From the NCBI GenBank assembly GCA_013214025.1, contig JABSRN010000057.1:1-64000 (forward strand): 64,000 nt of DNA. Reading direction: 5' to 3'. Below, piece after piece: positions 55,080 through 63,643 of the stretch (positions within the stretch are counted from its first letter, which is position 1; every line of letters begins with the position of its first letter). This stretch comes from Polyangiaceae bacterium. GTDB taxonomy: Bacteria > Myxococcota_A > Polyangia > Polyangiales > Polyangiaceae. The notes beneath the pieces were generated by a model. The model was not told the DNA's origin and made no database searches. It saw nothing but the letters and a program-made list of their open reading frames with translations. The position numbers and the translations under genes were made by a program.

Positions 55080-55478
55080 CGCCGTGAGTCATCGCAAGGT
55101 AACACTTTCGGCCGGAACACCGGGAGGAAAACCCACAGCCTTGAGCCACCAGTGGTGACTAGTGACTGATCCAAAGCACAAGAGACGGACAGCCAACGGC
55201 ATGTCGTGGTGCCGCGTAGGCGAGTAGGTGACGAAACCTCCCGGGATTGCAGTCTTCTGGGAGCATCAGTGATTCAGGCTGGCGATGCCAGCATGCAAAA
55301 ACTACTGAACCTAGGACCTGTACACCTGTCACCAGAATCGTCGCAGCCCCAGGCTCCGTCCTCTTATCGAACCGCCTCGGCACAACGAGGGAAGAAAGCC
55401 CCACCTTTGCCCCGTTCAGTGTTCTAGGGTCCGCCTGCTTGTCGGCGGCAGCGCCGCGCAACCCCAGGAGAATTTTTC
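55080..55478. other. Intergenic region between divergent genes
   Basis: 399 bases between the helical-repeat gene (minus) and the PGYGQQP lipoprotein gene (plus). No gene or family signal was seen. AGGAG at about 55463 is the ribosome site of the plus-strand gene. Promoters are expected but not identifiable. Confidence 0.6.
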
Positions 55479-55970
55479 ATGCGAACGTCCGCAACCCATG
55501 TCTTGATGATTGGTCTCTTTGCCCTCGCCAATAGTGCCTGCAGCAAGAACGAGGAAACGCCTCCGCCTCAGCATCCCAGTTACGGACAGCCGCAGCAGCA
55601 GCCTGGCTACGGTCAACAGCCTCAACCGGGCTATGGACAGCCGCAGCAGCAACCGGGTTACGGACAACAGCCGGCAGCCCAGCAGCAACCGGGCTACGGC
55701 CAGCAACCGCAACCCGCCCCCGCTGCTCCCGCTCAGTACCCGGCGGCACCTCCAGCCGGTACGGCTCCGGCTGGAGGTGCCATGTCGACTCCGGCCGCGA
55801 TCGCCATTCCGTGCCAATCCGACATCACCTGCGCCGGGCATCGCTGCAACACCGCTGTCGGCAAATGCGCCTGGCCGTGTCAGACCCATGCCGACTGCCA
55901 GCCAGGATTTAACTGCATGGCTCCCCAATGCTTGCCCGCCATGGGCATGCCCGGCGCGGCTCCTCGGTAG
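55479..55970 (+). CDS. PGYGQQP-repeat lipoprotein with Cys-rich tail
   Basis: 163 residues from ATG 55479 with AGGAG upstream. Lipobox LANSAC, then about 55 residues made of near-identical Pro-Gly-Tyr-Gly-Gln-Gln-Pro units, a prion-like low-complexity region, a Pro/Ala linker, and a C-terminal 50-residue Cys-rich domain (CQSDITCAGHRCNTAVGKCAWPC). The repeats suggest an extended or phase-separating surface segment. A perfect 15-bp inverted repeat at 55745-55781 encodes the Pro/Ala linker. cyaY starts 2 bp after the stop. Function unknown. Confidence 0.75.
   Translation: MRTSATHVLMIGLFALANSACSKNEETPPPQHPSYGQPQQQPGYGQQPQPGYGQPQQQPGYGQQPAAQQQPGYGQQPQPAPAAPAQYPAAPPAGTAPAGGAMSTPAAIAIPCQSDITCAGHRCNTAVGKCAWPCQTHADCQPGFNCMAPQCLPAMGMPGAAPR
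55745..55781. repeat. Perfect 15-bp inverted repeat in lipoprotein gene
   Basis: GGCACCTCCAGCCGG at 55745-55759 is the exact reverse complement of 55767-55781, loop TACGGCT. It encodes the linker AAPPAGTAPAGGAM between the PGYGQQP region and the Cys-rich domain. Confidence 0.93.
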
Positions 55971-55972
55971 CG

Positions 55973-56305
55973 ATGTCAAGCCTGTCGGAAGCCGAGTTCG
56001 ATGAACTCGCAGCCACGACCCTACGAGCACTGCTCGACGCCATCGACCAACTGGGAGACGGCGTCGAAGCGGAGCTGTCCGCAGACATCCTGAGCCTTGA
56101 GTTCGAAGACGACGCTCAATATGTAATCAACAGCCATCGTGCTGCTCGCCAGATCTGGATGGCCGCGGAACGAGAAGCCTGGCACTTCAGCTTCGAAGCG
56201 AGTTCCACTCACTGGGTCGCTTCGAAGACGAATTCGGAATTGTGGAATACGCTCGAATCCGTACTCAGCAAGAAACTCGAGCGTGATCTAAAGCTAGAGC
56301 GCTAG
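55973..56305 (+). CDS. cyaY: Frataxin-like iron donor protein
   Basis: 110 residues from ATG 55973; the frame is open further upstream inside the preceding gene. Frataxin fold: acidic first helix and strand (FDELAATTLRALLDAIDQLGDGVEAELS split, ILSLEFEDDAQYVINSH), QIWMAAEREAWHFSF with the conserved Trp pair, and a C-terminal helix with LESVLSKKLER. It regulates iron-sulfur cluster assembly or delivers iron. No isc or suf gene is adjacent. Its stop lies within a 15-bp inverted repeat. Confidence 0.9.
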   Translation: MSSLSEAEFDELAATTLRALLDAIDQLGDGVEAELSADILSLEFEDDAQYVINSHRAARQIWMAAEREAWHFSFEASSTHWVASKTNSELWNTLESVLSKKLERDLKLER

Positions 56306-56316
56306 CTTTAGATCAC
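56283..56316. terminator. Perfect 15-bp hairpin between convergent cyaY and ileS
   Basis: GTGATCTAAAGCTAG at 56283-56297 is the exact reverse complement of 56302-56316, with loop AGCG. The cyaY stop codon is inside it. There is no strong T-tract on either side. Position suggests a bidirectional terminator, but it also fits the set of long perfect inverted repeats in this window. Confidence 0.6.
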
Positions 56317-56350
56317 AGTTCGCGCTCTGCCGCCGTGCTCCGGGGCGCGG

Positions 56351-59300
56351 TCAGTCCGCGAAGATAGCTTCGACGCTCAAGCGAAGACTCTCTTCTCCTA
56401 GCTTGAGGGTCTGCTGTTCGCCGAGTTCGGCTCCCACGGTCAACAGATCGACGAGGCACTCACGCTTAATGTGTGATTCAGCCGCCCCGGCAACACGAAG
56501 AATCCGCTCCGAACCGTCCAGGCTCAAACGGATCCGATCCGCAAAGCCCAGTTTCATGTCCTTGCGGCAGGCTTGCACCCGGCTCAACACCTCTCGGAGC
56601 AAGCCTTCGTCAATCAGCGACTCCGTCAAGGTGGTGTGCAACACCACGACACCCACGCCGCCCGTCTCTGCTGCGAATCCATCAGCGGCCTCTACCGCTA
56701 CCGCGATCTCCTCGCCGCTCAGCTCGACCACGCTGCCGTCCACATCGAGCTGAATGGAGCCCGACTTGGCATACTCGGCATACAGCGCGGCACCGTCCGC
56801 CTTCGCCAGGGCTTTCTTCACGCCCTGTACGCCCTTGCCCAACCGCGGACCAAGGGCCCGAAAGTTAGGCTTGAGACGAAAACTAACCGCACCACCGGTG
56901 TGCTCTCGCGCAATGAAGACCAATTCGTGCACATTCAGTTCTTCCGCGATGAGAGGCTTGTACGACTCAACGCGAGCCATCAGCTCCTCGTCGTTGAACA
57001 CGATGTCCGTCCGACCGAGAGGCTGACGCACCTTCAGTCGATTGGCTGTACGCACTCTGAGACCGAGACTGACGATCTCACGGACGGCGGCCATCTCCGT
57101 CGCTAGCTTTTCGTCGATCAGCTGCGTCCGTACGTCTGGGAAGGATTCGAAGTGAACGCTCTCCTTGGCGCTTGGGGCTCCCGCGCCGACGACCAGGTTC
57201 TGATACATCTCTTCACCGAAAAAAGGCAGAAACGGGGCCGTGAGTGTGCAAATCGTCGTCAGCGCCTCGTACAAGGTCGCGTAGGCGTCACGCTTGTCCT
57301 GCTCGAAACCCGACGCCCAAAAGCGAGTCCGACTCCGACGCACATACCAATTGGAGAGCCCCTCAGCGAACTCAATCAAACGCAGGGCCGCGTCATAGCT
57401 CTGATACTCATCGAGGTCCGCGCGCACTTTACGTGTCGTCAGCATGAGCTCGCTGAGCAACCAGCGGTCCAACTCATTGCGTGCCTCCACCGGCCCGCCG
57501 CGATGAGACTCATCTGCCGGAGACCAACCATCAATGTTCGCGTAGATGCAGAAAAAACTGTAGACGTTACGCAGCTTCACCTGGAAGTCTTTTTGCGCGA
57601 GCCGTACATTTCGCAAACTGTGGCGCGTGTTGTTCCACGGCGGGGACGACGCGTAGAAGAACCACCGGAAGGCGTCGGCTCCCGGCGCGGGAGTCGCCGG
57701 ATCTTCGAGCGTGATCCGTTGCTTGGGAGGGCATTGAGGCACATCCACCGGACGGGTGTCGATTCCAGTTTCAACGACTTCCGCCCCTAGAGAGTCAATA
57801 TCCGAATCGGGAATGACCACCACACGGCGAGGCAGTTTCTTATGGGCCTGCACCTTCAGCGCCAGCCGCTCGGACTCGCCGCGGCGGTAAACGGACACGG
57901 TTGCGCCGTCTTTTAAATCCATGCCTTCCAGATCTGCCCGCGCGATCCAGGCGACGCCGGCTTTCGCCTCTACGCCAGGCGCCTCAGCCAATACGCCGAA
58001 CTCCATACTCACTTCATCGAGAATGATGCCCGGCGGGGTGTAGTTGCCTCGACTCTTGCTCTCCTTCTTCCCTTCCTTGTCGCAGACATGTCCCAATACA
58101 ATGCAGGTCTTGTAAGGATAGGGATGCTCACGCATCTGGGAGAGACCTAGTTTCTCCTGGGTCTTGGAATCAAATACGAGACTCGAGACCATCATCAAGG
58201 AATAGAACCAGCCGCGAGTTTGGTCGATGGCCTCGCTGATAAAATCGGCGGGGAACGCCTCATCAAACTTCTCAAGGGAGCCCGGCTGGTGAGGGAAACC
58301 CCATTGCGCAAACGGCATGCAACCAGAGTCAAACCAACAGTCGATCACCTCGGTGACCCGGCGCATTTCAGCTCCGCAATCGGGACAGGGGAATACCACC
58401 TCGTCGATCCATGGCTTGTGCACCATAAGATGTTCATTGAGTTCGGGCTGAGCTGTCTTCGCGGCGTGCCAGTGCGAAAACGCGTCAGGATTTAATTTTT
58501 CGATCGCTTCGACCGATCCCGGGGCATGCCGATGCTCTTCGTCAACGCTACACTCCCAGACGTTGAGCGGGGTCCCCCAATAGCGCTCGCGACTGAGCGC
58601 CCAGTCCACGTTGTTGTTCAAAAAGTCGCCAAAACGTCCGTCCTTGATGTGCTCCGGTAGCCAATTGACAGATTGGTTGTTCGCCAGGACGCCTTCGATT
58701 TCAGCCGTGGTACGGATGAACCACGCCGGTCTAGCGATCTGAATGAGCGGATCGCTGTCAGCGCGCCAGCAAAAGGGATACTCGTGTCGGTACAGCTCGC
58801 TCGCCAACAGGTGCCCGGTCGTAGCCAGTTCACGGATTAGATCCTTGTCGGCTTCTTTGACCCAGCGCCCTTCGTAGTCCCCCGCGACTTCGGTGAAGGT
58901 GCCGTCGGGATGAATGGCGCAGAGCAGTTCGACCAACTCGGGGTCCACATAATTCGCGAGCTGGGCCCGGTGTGCTTTGTGATCGTCTTCGCCGAAAGCC
59001 GGCGCCAGGTGCACGATGCCGGTGCCGGTGCCTAGCGTAACGAAATCCTCAGCGAGGATCCGCCACCAGGCGTGAGCACGGCTGCCGTCTCGGCACTCCA
59101 CCTGCAAATCGCCGTGTTGCTTGTGGTAAAAATCGAACGGGGGGACGTAGCGTTTGCCCACCAAGTCTTGCCCCTTGACGGTGCGCTCCACGCGCAATTC
59201 GCGCCCCATGCTCTTTTCCAGGGCTACGCGGCGCTCGGAGGCGACGATCAAGCGTTTGACAGTCGGGGCCTCGTACTTGGGTTTCGCACCTTCGAGCACA

Positions 59301-60070
59301 TCCCCGATGACCACGATGTCGTAATCGTATTTGTGATTCACCGCCGCGTAGCTGTTGCTCGGCAGCGTCCAAGGAGTGGTAGTCCAGATCGCCAAGCCGG
59401 TATCTGGCTCGTCCACCAAGGGGAACACCGCGAAGACGCTCGGATCGTCCACCGTCTTGTAGCCGAGGCCCACCTCTGCCGCAGACAATGCCGTTCCCCC
59501 TTGGGGCCACCACCAGACCACCTTATGGCCCTGATAAAGCAATCCCTTTTCGAATAATTGGGAGAGCGCCCACCACACACTTTCGACGTAGCTCTTGTGA
59601 TAGGTGACGTAGGCATCGTCGAGACTCACCCAAAAGGCCAGACGCTCCGTCAGCCGCTCCCACTCCTCGGTGTAGCGAAACACACTGTCGATGCATCGAT
59701 TGACGAAGGGCTTAACCCCGTAAGACTCAATGGCAGCCTTACCGTGGATGCGGAGGTCTTTTTCCACCTCGACTTCCACCGGGAGGCCGTGGGTATCCCA
59801 GCCGCCTTTTCGGAGCACACGCTCGCCGCGCATGGCGTGATAACGCGGAAACAAATCCTTCATCACCCGCGTCAACACGTGACCGTTGTGGGGCAGCCCG
59901 TTGGCCGTCGGGGGGCCCTCGTAGAACACATAACGGGGAACATCAGCGTCCCCCAACTCGAGAGATTTCTCGAAAATTTTCCCCTCTTTCCACTTCTTCA
60001 AAATGGCTTGCTCGTACTTGGGGAAGTCGAGTTCTGGAGGGACGGGCTGGAACACGGATTTTTGTGTCAT
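56351..60070 (-). CDS. ileS: Isoleucyl-tRNA synthetase (type 2-like) with insertion
   Basis: Class I synthetase charging tRNA-Ile. 1239 residues, longer than most. The HIGH motif is GPPTANGLPHNGHVLT (near residue 62) and the KMSKS motif is KKESKSRGN (near 670). A CPxC element lies in VVFPCPDCGAEMRRV and the C-terminal domains are long, as in type 2 enzymes related to eukaryotic IleRS. Between KMSKS and GADAFRWFFYASSPPW there are about 130 residues instead of the roughly 20 expected. The extra part (LKDGATVSVYRRGESERLALKV) may be a small beta domain. It lies 22 bp after thiE. Confidence 0.93.
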   Translation of the reverse strand: MTQKSVFQPVPPELDFPKYEQAILKKWKEGKIFEKSLELGDADVPRYVFYEGPPTANGLPHNGHVLTRVMKDLFPRYHAMRGERVLRKGGWDTHGLPVEVEVEKDLRIHGKAAIESYGVKPFVNRCIDSVFRYTEEWERLTERLAFWVSLDDAYVTYHKSYVESVWWALSQLFEKGLLYQGHKVVWWWPQGGTALSAAEVGLGYKTVDDPSVFAVFPLVDEPDTGLAIWTTTPWTLPSNSYAAVNHKYDYDIVVIGDVLEGAKPKYEAPTVKRLIVASERRVALEKSMGRELRVERTVKGQDLVGKRYVPPFDFYHKQHGDLQVECRDGSRAHAWWRILAEDFVTLGTGTGIVHLAPAFGEDDHKAHRAQLANYVDPELVELLCAIHPDGTFTEVAGDYEGRWVKEADKDLIRELATTGHLLASELYRHEYPFCWRADSDPLIQIARPAWFIRTTAEIEGVLANNQSVNWLPEHIKDGRFGDFLNNNVDWALSRERYWGTPLNVWECSVDEEHRHAPGSVEAIEKLNPDAFSHWHAAKTAQPELNEHLMVHKPWIDEVVFPCPDCGAEMRRVTEVIDCWFDSGCMPFAQWGFPHQPGSLEKFDEAFPADFISEAIDQTRGWFYSLMMVSSLVFDSKTQEKLGLSQMREHPYPYKTCIVLGHVCDKEGKKESKSRGNYTPPGIILDEVSMEFGVLAEAPGVEAKAGVAWIARADLEGMDLKDGATVSVYRRGESERLALKVQAHKKLPRRVVVIPDSDIDSLGAEVVETGIDTRPVDVPQCPPKQRITLEDPATPAPGADAFRWFFYASSPPWNNTRHSLRNVRLAQKDFQVKLRNVYSFFCIYANIDGWSPADESHRGGPVEARNELDRWLLSELMLTTRKVRADLDEYQSYDAALRLIEFAEGLSNWYVRRSRTRFWASGFEQDKRDAYATLYEALTTICTLTAPFLPFFGEEMYQNLVVGAGAPSAKESVHFESFPDVRTQLIDEKLATEMAAVREIVSLGLRVRTANRLKVRQPLGRTDIVFNDEELMARVESYKPLIAEELNVHELVFIAREHTGGAVSFRLKPNFRALGPRLGKGVQGVKKALAKADGAALYAEYAKSGSIQLDVDGSVVELSGEEIAVAVEAADGFAAETGGVGVVVLHTTLTESLIDEGLLREVLSRVQACRKDMKLGFADRIRLSLDGSERILRVAGAAESHIKRECLVDLLTVGAELGEQQTLKLGEESLRLSVEAIFAD

Positions 60071-60092
60071 GGCTAGCCCGGCTATAGCAGTT

Positions 60093-60740
60093 TCAGCGCC
60101 GGTTGGAGTCGTCCAGCACCCCCAAAGCGGTCAAAAGCTCGATTGGCTCATCGGACCCGAGAGCTGCGGAAATCACGGCGATTCCGTCGGCTCCCCCGCG
60201 CAGACACGCCTCCGATTCTGGCGCCCCGACGCCCCCCAAGGCGTACAAACCCGCCGACACCGGACGAAAGCCCCGCAAGGCGGCTACTCCCAGAGCCTGC
60301 CGCCCCTTTCGAGGTGCTACCACTGGCGATAGCACCACGGCATCCAAAGCACCGTCGCTCAGCTCCGGCACACGGCTGTGAACCGCCCGCGATATCCAGG
60401 CGCCCACGCCAAGCAACGATCTCGCGTCGCGGGGCGATACACCCGCTTCCGGCAAGTGCGCGCCGTCGGCTCCAAGGGCGAGCGCTAGATCCAGCCGGTC
60501 ATTGATGATCACACGATGGTGCCGCTCCCGCGTCCGCTGCAACAATGCGCGACCCAGCGCCGCCCGTTCACGAACCGGCAACTCCCGGTCCCGGAGCTGA
60601 ACGATCAACTCGCCCTGCCGGACCCTGGCCGCGAGCCAGGCGATCCTATCCAGAAAGGCCTGACCCGAGCGCCGCTCCGACGAGCTGATCACCATCAACT
60701 TTGGCCATCGCACCCGAGTGGCCCCTGCCAGCGCGACCAC
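60093..60740 (-). CDS. thiE: Thiamine phosphate synthase
   Basis: Couples the thiazole and pyrimidine moieties to thiamine phosphate. 215 residues. Family blocks: IVQLRDRELPVRER, VIINDRLDLALALGADGAHLPE (diphosphate site), DAVVLSPVVAPRKGR and LYALGGVGAPESEACLRGGADGIAVISA. Some residues differ from the textbook motif (GAHLPE for GxHLGQ), so a TenI-type relative cannot be fully excluded. It follows a small lipoprotein gene by 4 bp and precedes ileS. Confidence 0.88.
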   Translation of the reverse strand: MVALAGATRVRWPKLMVISSSERRSGQAFLDRIAWLAARVRQGELIVQLRDRELPVRERAALGRALLQRTRERHHRVIINDRLDLALALGADGAHLPEAGVSPRDARSLLGVGAWISRAVHSRVPELSDGALDAVVLSPVVAPRKGRQALGVAALRGFRPVSAGLYALGGVGAPESEACLRGGADGIAVISAALGSDEPIELLTALGVLDDSNRR

Positions 60741-60744
60741 GTCG

Positions 60745-60996
60745 CTACTCGGCAGAGCCGCTACCGAGCTTCTGAGAAGCCCTCTGGCTGTACCGGCTGT
60801 TGGGGTAGGTGGCGATCAGGTGCTCCAGCGTCTGACGCCAAGCCTTTTCATCGCCCTGTTGCCTGAACGCTTCGGCTAGGCTCAGCAATGCCTCGCCGGG
60901 TTCGTCGTAGGGGCGGGTGGCTTCCTCCGGCTCGCTCGCGCACTGGAGCGGTGCCTGGGCCAAGCACGCCACCAAAAGCATTGCTGGAATTCGCAT
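60745..60996 (-). CDS. Small TPR-like lipoprotein
   Basis: 83 residues from ATG 60996; the frame opens at 61065 without need. A short signal ends APLQC, a lipobox. The rest has two helices resembling one TPR unit (EALLSLAEAFRQQGDEKAWRQTLEHLIATYPNSRYSQRA), as in BamD/YfiO-type outer-membrane lipoproteins, but with a single unit. It sits between the VanZ-like gene and thiE in one run of minus-strand genes. Function unknown. Confidence 0.6.
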   Translation of the reverse strand: MRIPAMLLVACLAQAPLQCASEPEEATRPYDEPGEALLSLAEAFRQQGDEKAWRQTLEHLIATYPNSRYSQRASQKLGSGSAE

Positions 60997-61076
60997 GGTT
61001 GCCCAGGCTACCACTCGCCGCCACACAAGCGAACCCTGTCCTGCACGCGCTCTGGTTCCCCCCAACGTCTGTGGAT

Positions 61077-61532
61077 TCAGCCAGCGCCAGAGGCCGGGGC
61101 CGGCGGCCGTGGGGGGCGAGTGTCGGCCAACAAATTAACAATTCCAACGCCCAATAGCGCTCCCAAGGTGCTCGCGACCCAATCCATCCACTCAGCGCTT
61201 CGATGGGGCAATGTTGCCTGCCAAAGCTCTAACCCTGCGCCCACTAGGGAGGCAAAGCCTGCCGCGGCAATCCAACGGGCCATCGGGCGCCCGGGCACCC
61301 GGAGGAAGCTGAGAGCTGGCACGGCCAGAGCCTGCATCAAGGCAAATCCCAGAAAATGGGCGAGTTTGTCATCGCCAACCCGGATACCTTGGCTCCGGAC
61401 AGAGCCGGCCAAGAACACGAGCCCCACATAGGCGCAGAGCGGTGCGAGGTGCAGCACTCCGCTACCGAAGCAGCGCGCCGGCAGCCTTGCATGCGGGGCC
61501 ACCCCACCGTTCGATGCCCGAGCTTCGGTCAC
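61077..61532 (-). CDS. VanZ-like membrane protein
   Basis: 151 residues with four membrane helices. VanZ signature: [16 protein letters not shown] in the second segment and [29 protein letters not shown] in the last, the conserved E..Q...P.R...D...N/S.xG pattern. The VanZ family confers low teicoplanin resistance in enterococci, but most members are uncharacterised. Its ATG overlaps the thiG stop by 4 bp, which puts it in the thiG-thiE unit without an obvious biosynthetic role. Confidence 0.82.
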   Translation of the reverse strand: MTEARASNGGVAPHARLPARCFGSGVLHLAPLCAYVGLVFLAGSVRSQGIRVGDDKLAHFLGFALMQALAVPALSFLRVPGRPMARWIAAAGFASLVGAGLELWQATLPHRSAEWMDWVASTLGALLGVGIVNLLADTRPPRPPAPASGAG

Positions 61533-62320
61533 TCTATCAGGCCGGCCTCGGGACTCGATGCGTTGGCGTAGAGCCGACGCTCCATGCGCCCAGCCAAGAA
61601 AGCCTTCCGGCCCGCGCTCACTCCGAGCCGCATCGCATCTGCCATCAGCACGGGATCCTTCGCGTGAGCGATGGCTGTGTTCATCAACACCCCATCGCAG
61701 CCTAGTTCCAGTGCAACCGCCGCGTCACTCGCCGTCCCGACCCCCGCGTCAACGATCACAGGAACCTTGGCGTTCTCGAGAATAATCCTCAAGTTGTATG
61801 GGTTGCGGATACCCAATCCGGACCCGATAGGAGCCGCCAGCGGCATCACTGCGGCACACCCGATATCTTCGAGTTTCCGACAAATGATGGGGTCGTCGAT
61901 GCAGTAGGGCAAAACAGTGAAGCCTTCCTTCACCAGCACTTTCGCCGCCTCTAGCGTCGCCTCATTGTCGGGATACAAGGTTTTCGGATCTCCTATCACC
62001 TCCAACTTCACCATGTCCGCCAATCCGAGCTCCCGAGCCAGGCGCAACGTTCGTATCGCGTCATCTGCCGTGAAACACCCGGCGGTGTTCGGCAAGATCG
62101 TCCACTCCTTCGACTGGAGCAGCCCCAGCAACGAACCTTCACTAGCATCGTCCAGGTTGACCCTGCGCAACGCCACGGTGACGACCTCAGCGCCCGAGGC
62201 GCGCAGCGCGTCCCGCGTCTCATCGACACTCTTGTACTTGCCCGTGCCAACCAATAACCGGGAGTCGAAGCTAAAATTTCCGATTTCCAGCTTATCGCCG
62301 GCTGACGTCTCGTTGCTCAT
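61529..62320 (-). CDS. thiG: Thiazole synthase
   Basis: Forms the thiamine thiazole from deoxyxylulose phosphate, dehydroglycine and ThiS thiocarboxylate. 263 residues from ATG 62320; the open frame begins at 62458. Family blocks: [61 protein letters not shown], the Schiff-base-region [18 protein letters not shown], and [29 protein letters not shown]. No ThiS gene (short, ending GG) is visible upstream. It is coupled to the VanZ-like gene downstream. A GC stem lies in the leader near 62347-62368. Confidence 0.95.
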   Translation of the reverse strand: MSNETSAGDKLEIGNFSFDSRLLVGTGKYKSVDETRDALRASGAEVVTVALRRVNLDDASEGSLLGLLQSKEWTILPNTAGCFTADDAIRTLRLARELGLADMVKLEVIGDPKTLYPDNEATLEAAKVLVKEGFTVLPYCIDDPIICRKLEDIGCAAVMPLAAPIGSGLGIRNPYNLRIILENAKVPVIVDAGVGTASDAAVALELGCDGVLMNTAIAHAKDPVLMADAMRLGVSAGRKAFLAGRMERRLYANASSPEAGLIE

Positions 62321-62390
62321 TAGCGACACGAATAGCGCCCACACCGCTCCCCCGCAAGGGGGGGAACTCCCAACTAGCAGCAGTCGCTGG

Positions 62391-62672
62391 CTATACGAAA
62401 CCGGCTTTTCGTGAGCTGCTCGACGACTCCGAAGCGCCCACAGCCCCCGCGTACACATCCGCTTGTGTCAGAACGAACAGTTCGCCTGTCTTCGTTCTAA
62501 CTTCGAGAAGCTCTGCATTGCTGCGAAGCGCCGAAATCCGACTCACAGTCAGCCCAGCCGCTCCGGATGCGACATACAGCGTAATGTGGCGCCCCTCGGT
62601 GGGTGTCTTCCACCCGTCCACGTCTTTGGCCCCGGCGTTGGCAAGCAGCGCCTTCAAATGCTCTTCAGTCAT
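62391..62672 (-). CDS. Small protein of unknown function
   Basis: 93 residues from ATG 62672; a GTG at 62696 would add eight. No family recognised. Residues about 30-85 look like a compact beta-rich domain ([45 protein letters not shown]), and the C-terminal tail is Ser/Ala-rich. It does not end in GG, so it is not ThiS despite preceding thiG by 70 bp on the same strand. Confidence 0.55.
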   Translation of the reverse strand: MTEEHLKALLANAGAKDVDGWKTPTEGRHITLYVASGAAGLTVSRISALRSNAELLEVRTKTGELFVLTQADVYAGAVGASESSSSSRKAGFV

Positions 62673-62833
62673 CCCTCTAGGCGTAGCCTGCGACACCGGG
62701 ACGTCAAGGAATTGAGTACATTGGCCGCCGATACCTCAACCGGGGCGGCCCGGCAGCCCGAAATCCGGCGAATCAGCGACTCCGTCCGAACAGCCTATTG
62801 TCGCGCCACCACTGCGCCGGATAGTCTTGGGCC

Positions 62834-63628
62834 GTGAGCGCGGAAAAAAACGGCGGACCCAACCAGATCCACATCGTAGTGGAGGACGTCACCAAGCGCT
62901 TCGGCGATCACGTCGCGCTCGACCAGGTCAGTCTCGACATCCCTCGGGGCGAGACGGTCGTGATCATCGGCGGTTCCGGCGCGGGCAAGACGACGCTACT
63001 CAAGCTTCTGATTGGACTCGAGAAACCAAGCAGCGGGAAGATCCTGGTGGACGGCGTGGACATCGTCCCTCTGGGAGCACGAGCGATGAACAAGGTGCGC
63101 CGAAAGTTCGGCATGGTGTTTCAATACGCCGCCCTTCTCGACTCACTGAACGTCCTCGACAACGTCGCCTTCCCTTTGCGGGAACACACTCGGCTGAGCG
63201 CGCGCGAAATCGAGAAACGCGTCGACGAAAAACTCACGCTGCTCGAGCTACCCAACATCGGGCACAAGTTTCCCAGCGAGCTTTCCGGCGGAATGCGCAA
63301 GCGCGTCGGACTCGCTCGAGCACTGATGTTGGAACCCGAAATCATCGTCTACGATGAACCCACCAGCGGTCTCGACCCGCTGACGAGCCGTCTCGTCGAC
63401 AAACTGATCAAAGAGACCAGTGAACGATTCGGCGTCACCAGCGTCGTTATTTCTCACGACATGACCAGCGCTCTCCAAATCGCCGATAGGATTTTCATCC
63501 TGTCCAACGGCCAGCTTGTGGGAGAGGGCAGCCCTCAGGAAATTCTTGCGGGCAAGGTCGAGCTCGCAAACGAATTTCTGCGTTCCAGCGGGATCTCCAC
63601 TGAATCAGTGTTATCGGGCAGCCAATAG
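62834..63628 (+). CDS. mlaF: MlaF-type lipid transport ATP-binding protein
   Basis: ATPase of an MCE-type system that moves phospholipids between membranes. 264 residues starting with GTG. Walker A IGGSGAGKTTLL (46-53), Q-loop MVFQYAALLDSLNVLDNVAFPL, signature ELSGGMRKRVGLARAL, Walker B EIIVYDEPTSGLDP and SHDM H-loop. LDSLNV(L/F)DNVAFPLRE is characteristic of MlaF/Mkl. The permease and MCE genes are not downstream; the next gene is on the other strand. Divergent from the small unknown. Confidence 0.88.
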   Translation: MSAEKNGGPNQIHIVVEDVTKRFGDHVALDQVSLDIPRGETVVIIGGSGAGKTTLLKLLIGLEKPSSGKILVDGVDIVPLGARAMNKVRRKFGMVFQYAALLDSLNVLDNVAFPLREHTRLSAREIEKRVDEKLTLLELPNIGHKFPSELSGGMRKRVGLARALMLEPEIIVYDEPTSGLDPLTSRLVDKLIKETSERFGVTSVVISHDMTSALQIADRIFILSNGQLVGEGSPQEILAGKVELANEFLRSSGISTESVLSGSQ

Positions 63629-63643
63629 CTAGCAGAATGCGGT

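Noticed and set aside
62321-62390. TPP riboswitch before thiG
   Set aside because: A GC stem is present, but the CUGAGA and CCAGCGUAGGGA-type conserved elements were not found.
62391-62672. ThiS sulfur carrier
   Set aside because: The protein lacks the C-terminal Gly-Gly and ends in a Ser/Ala-rich tail.
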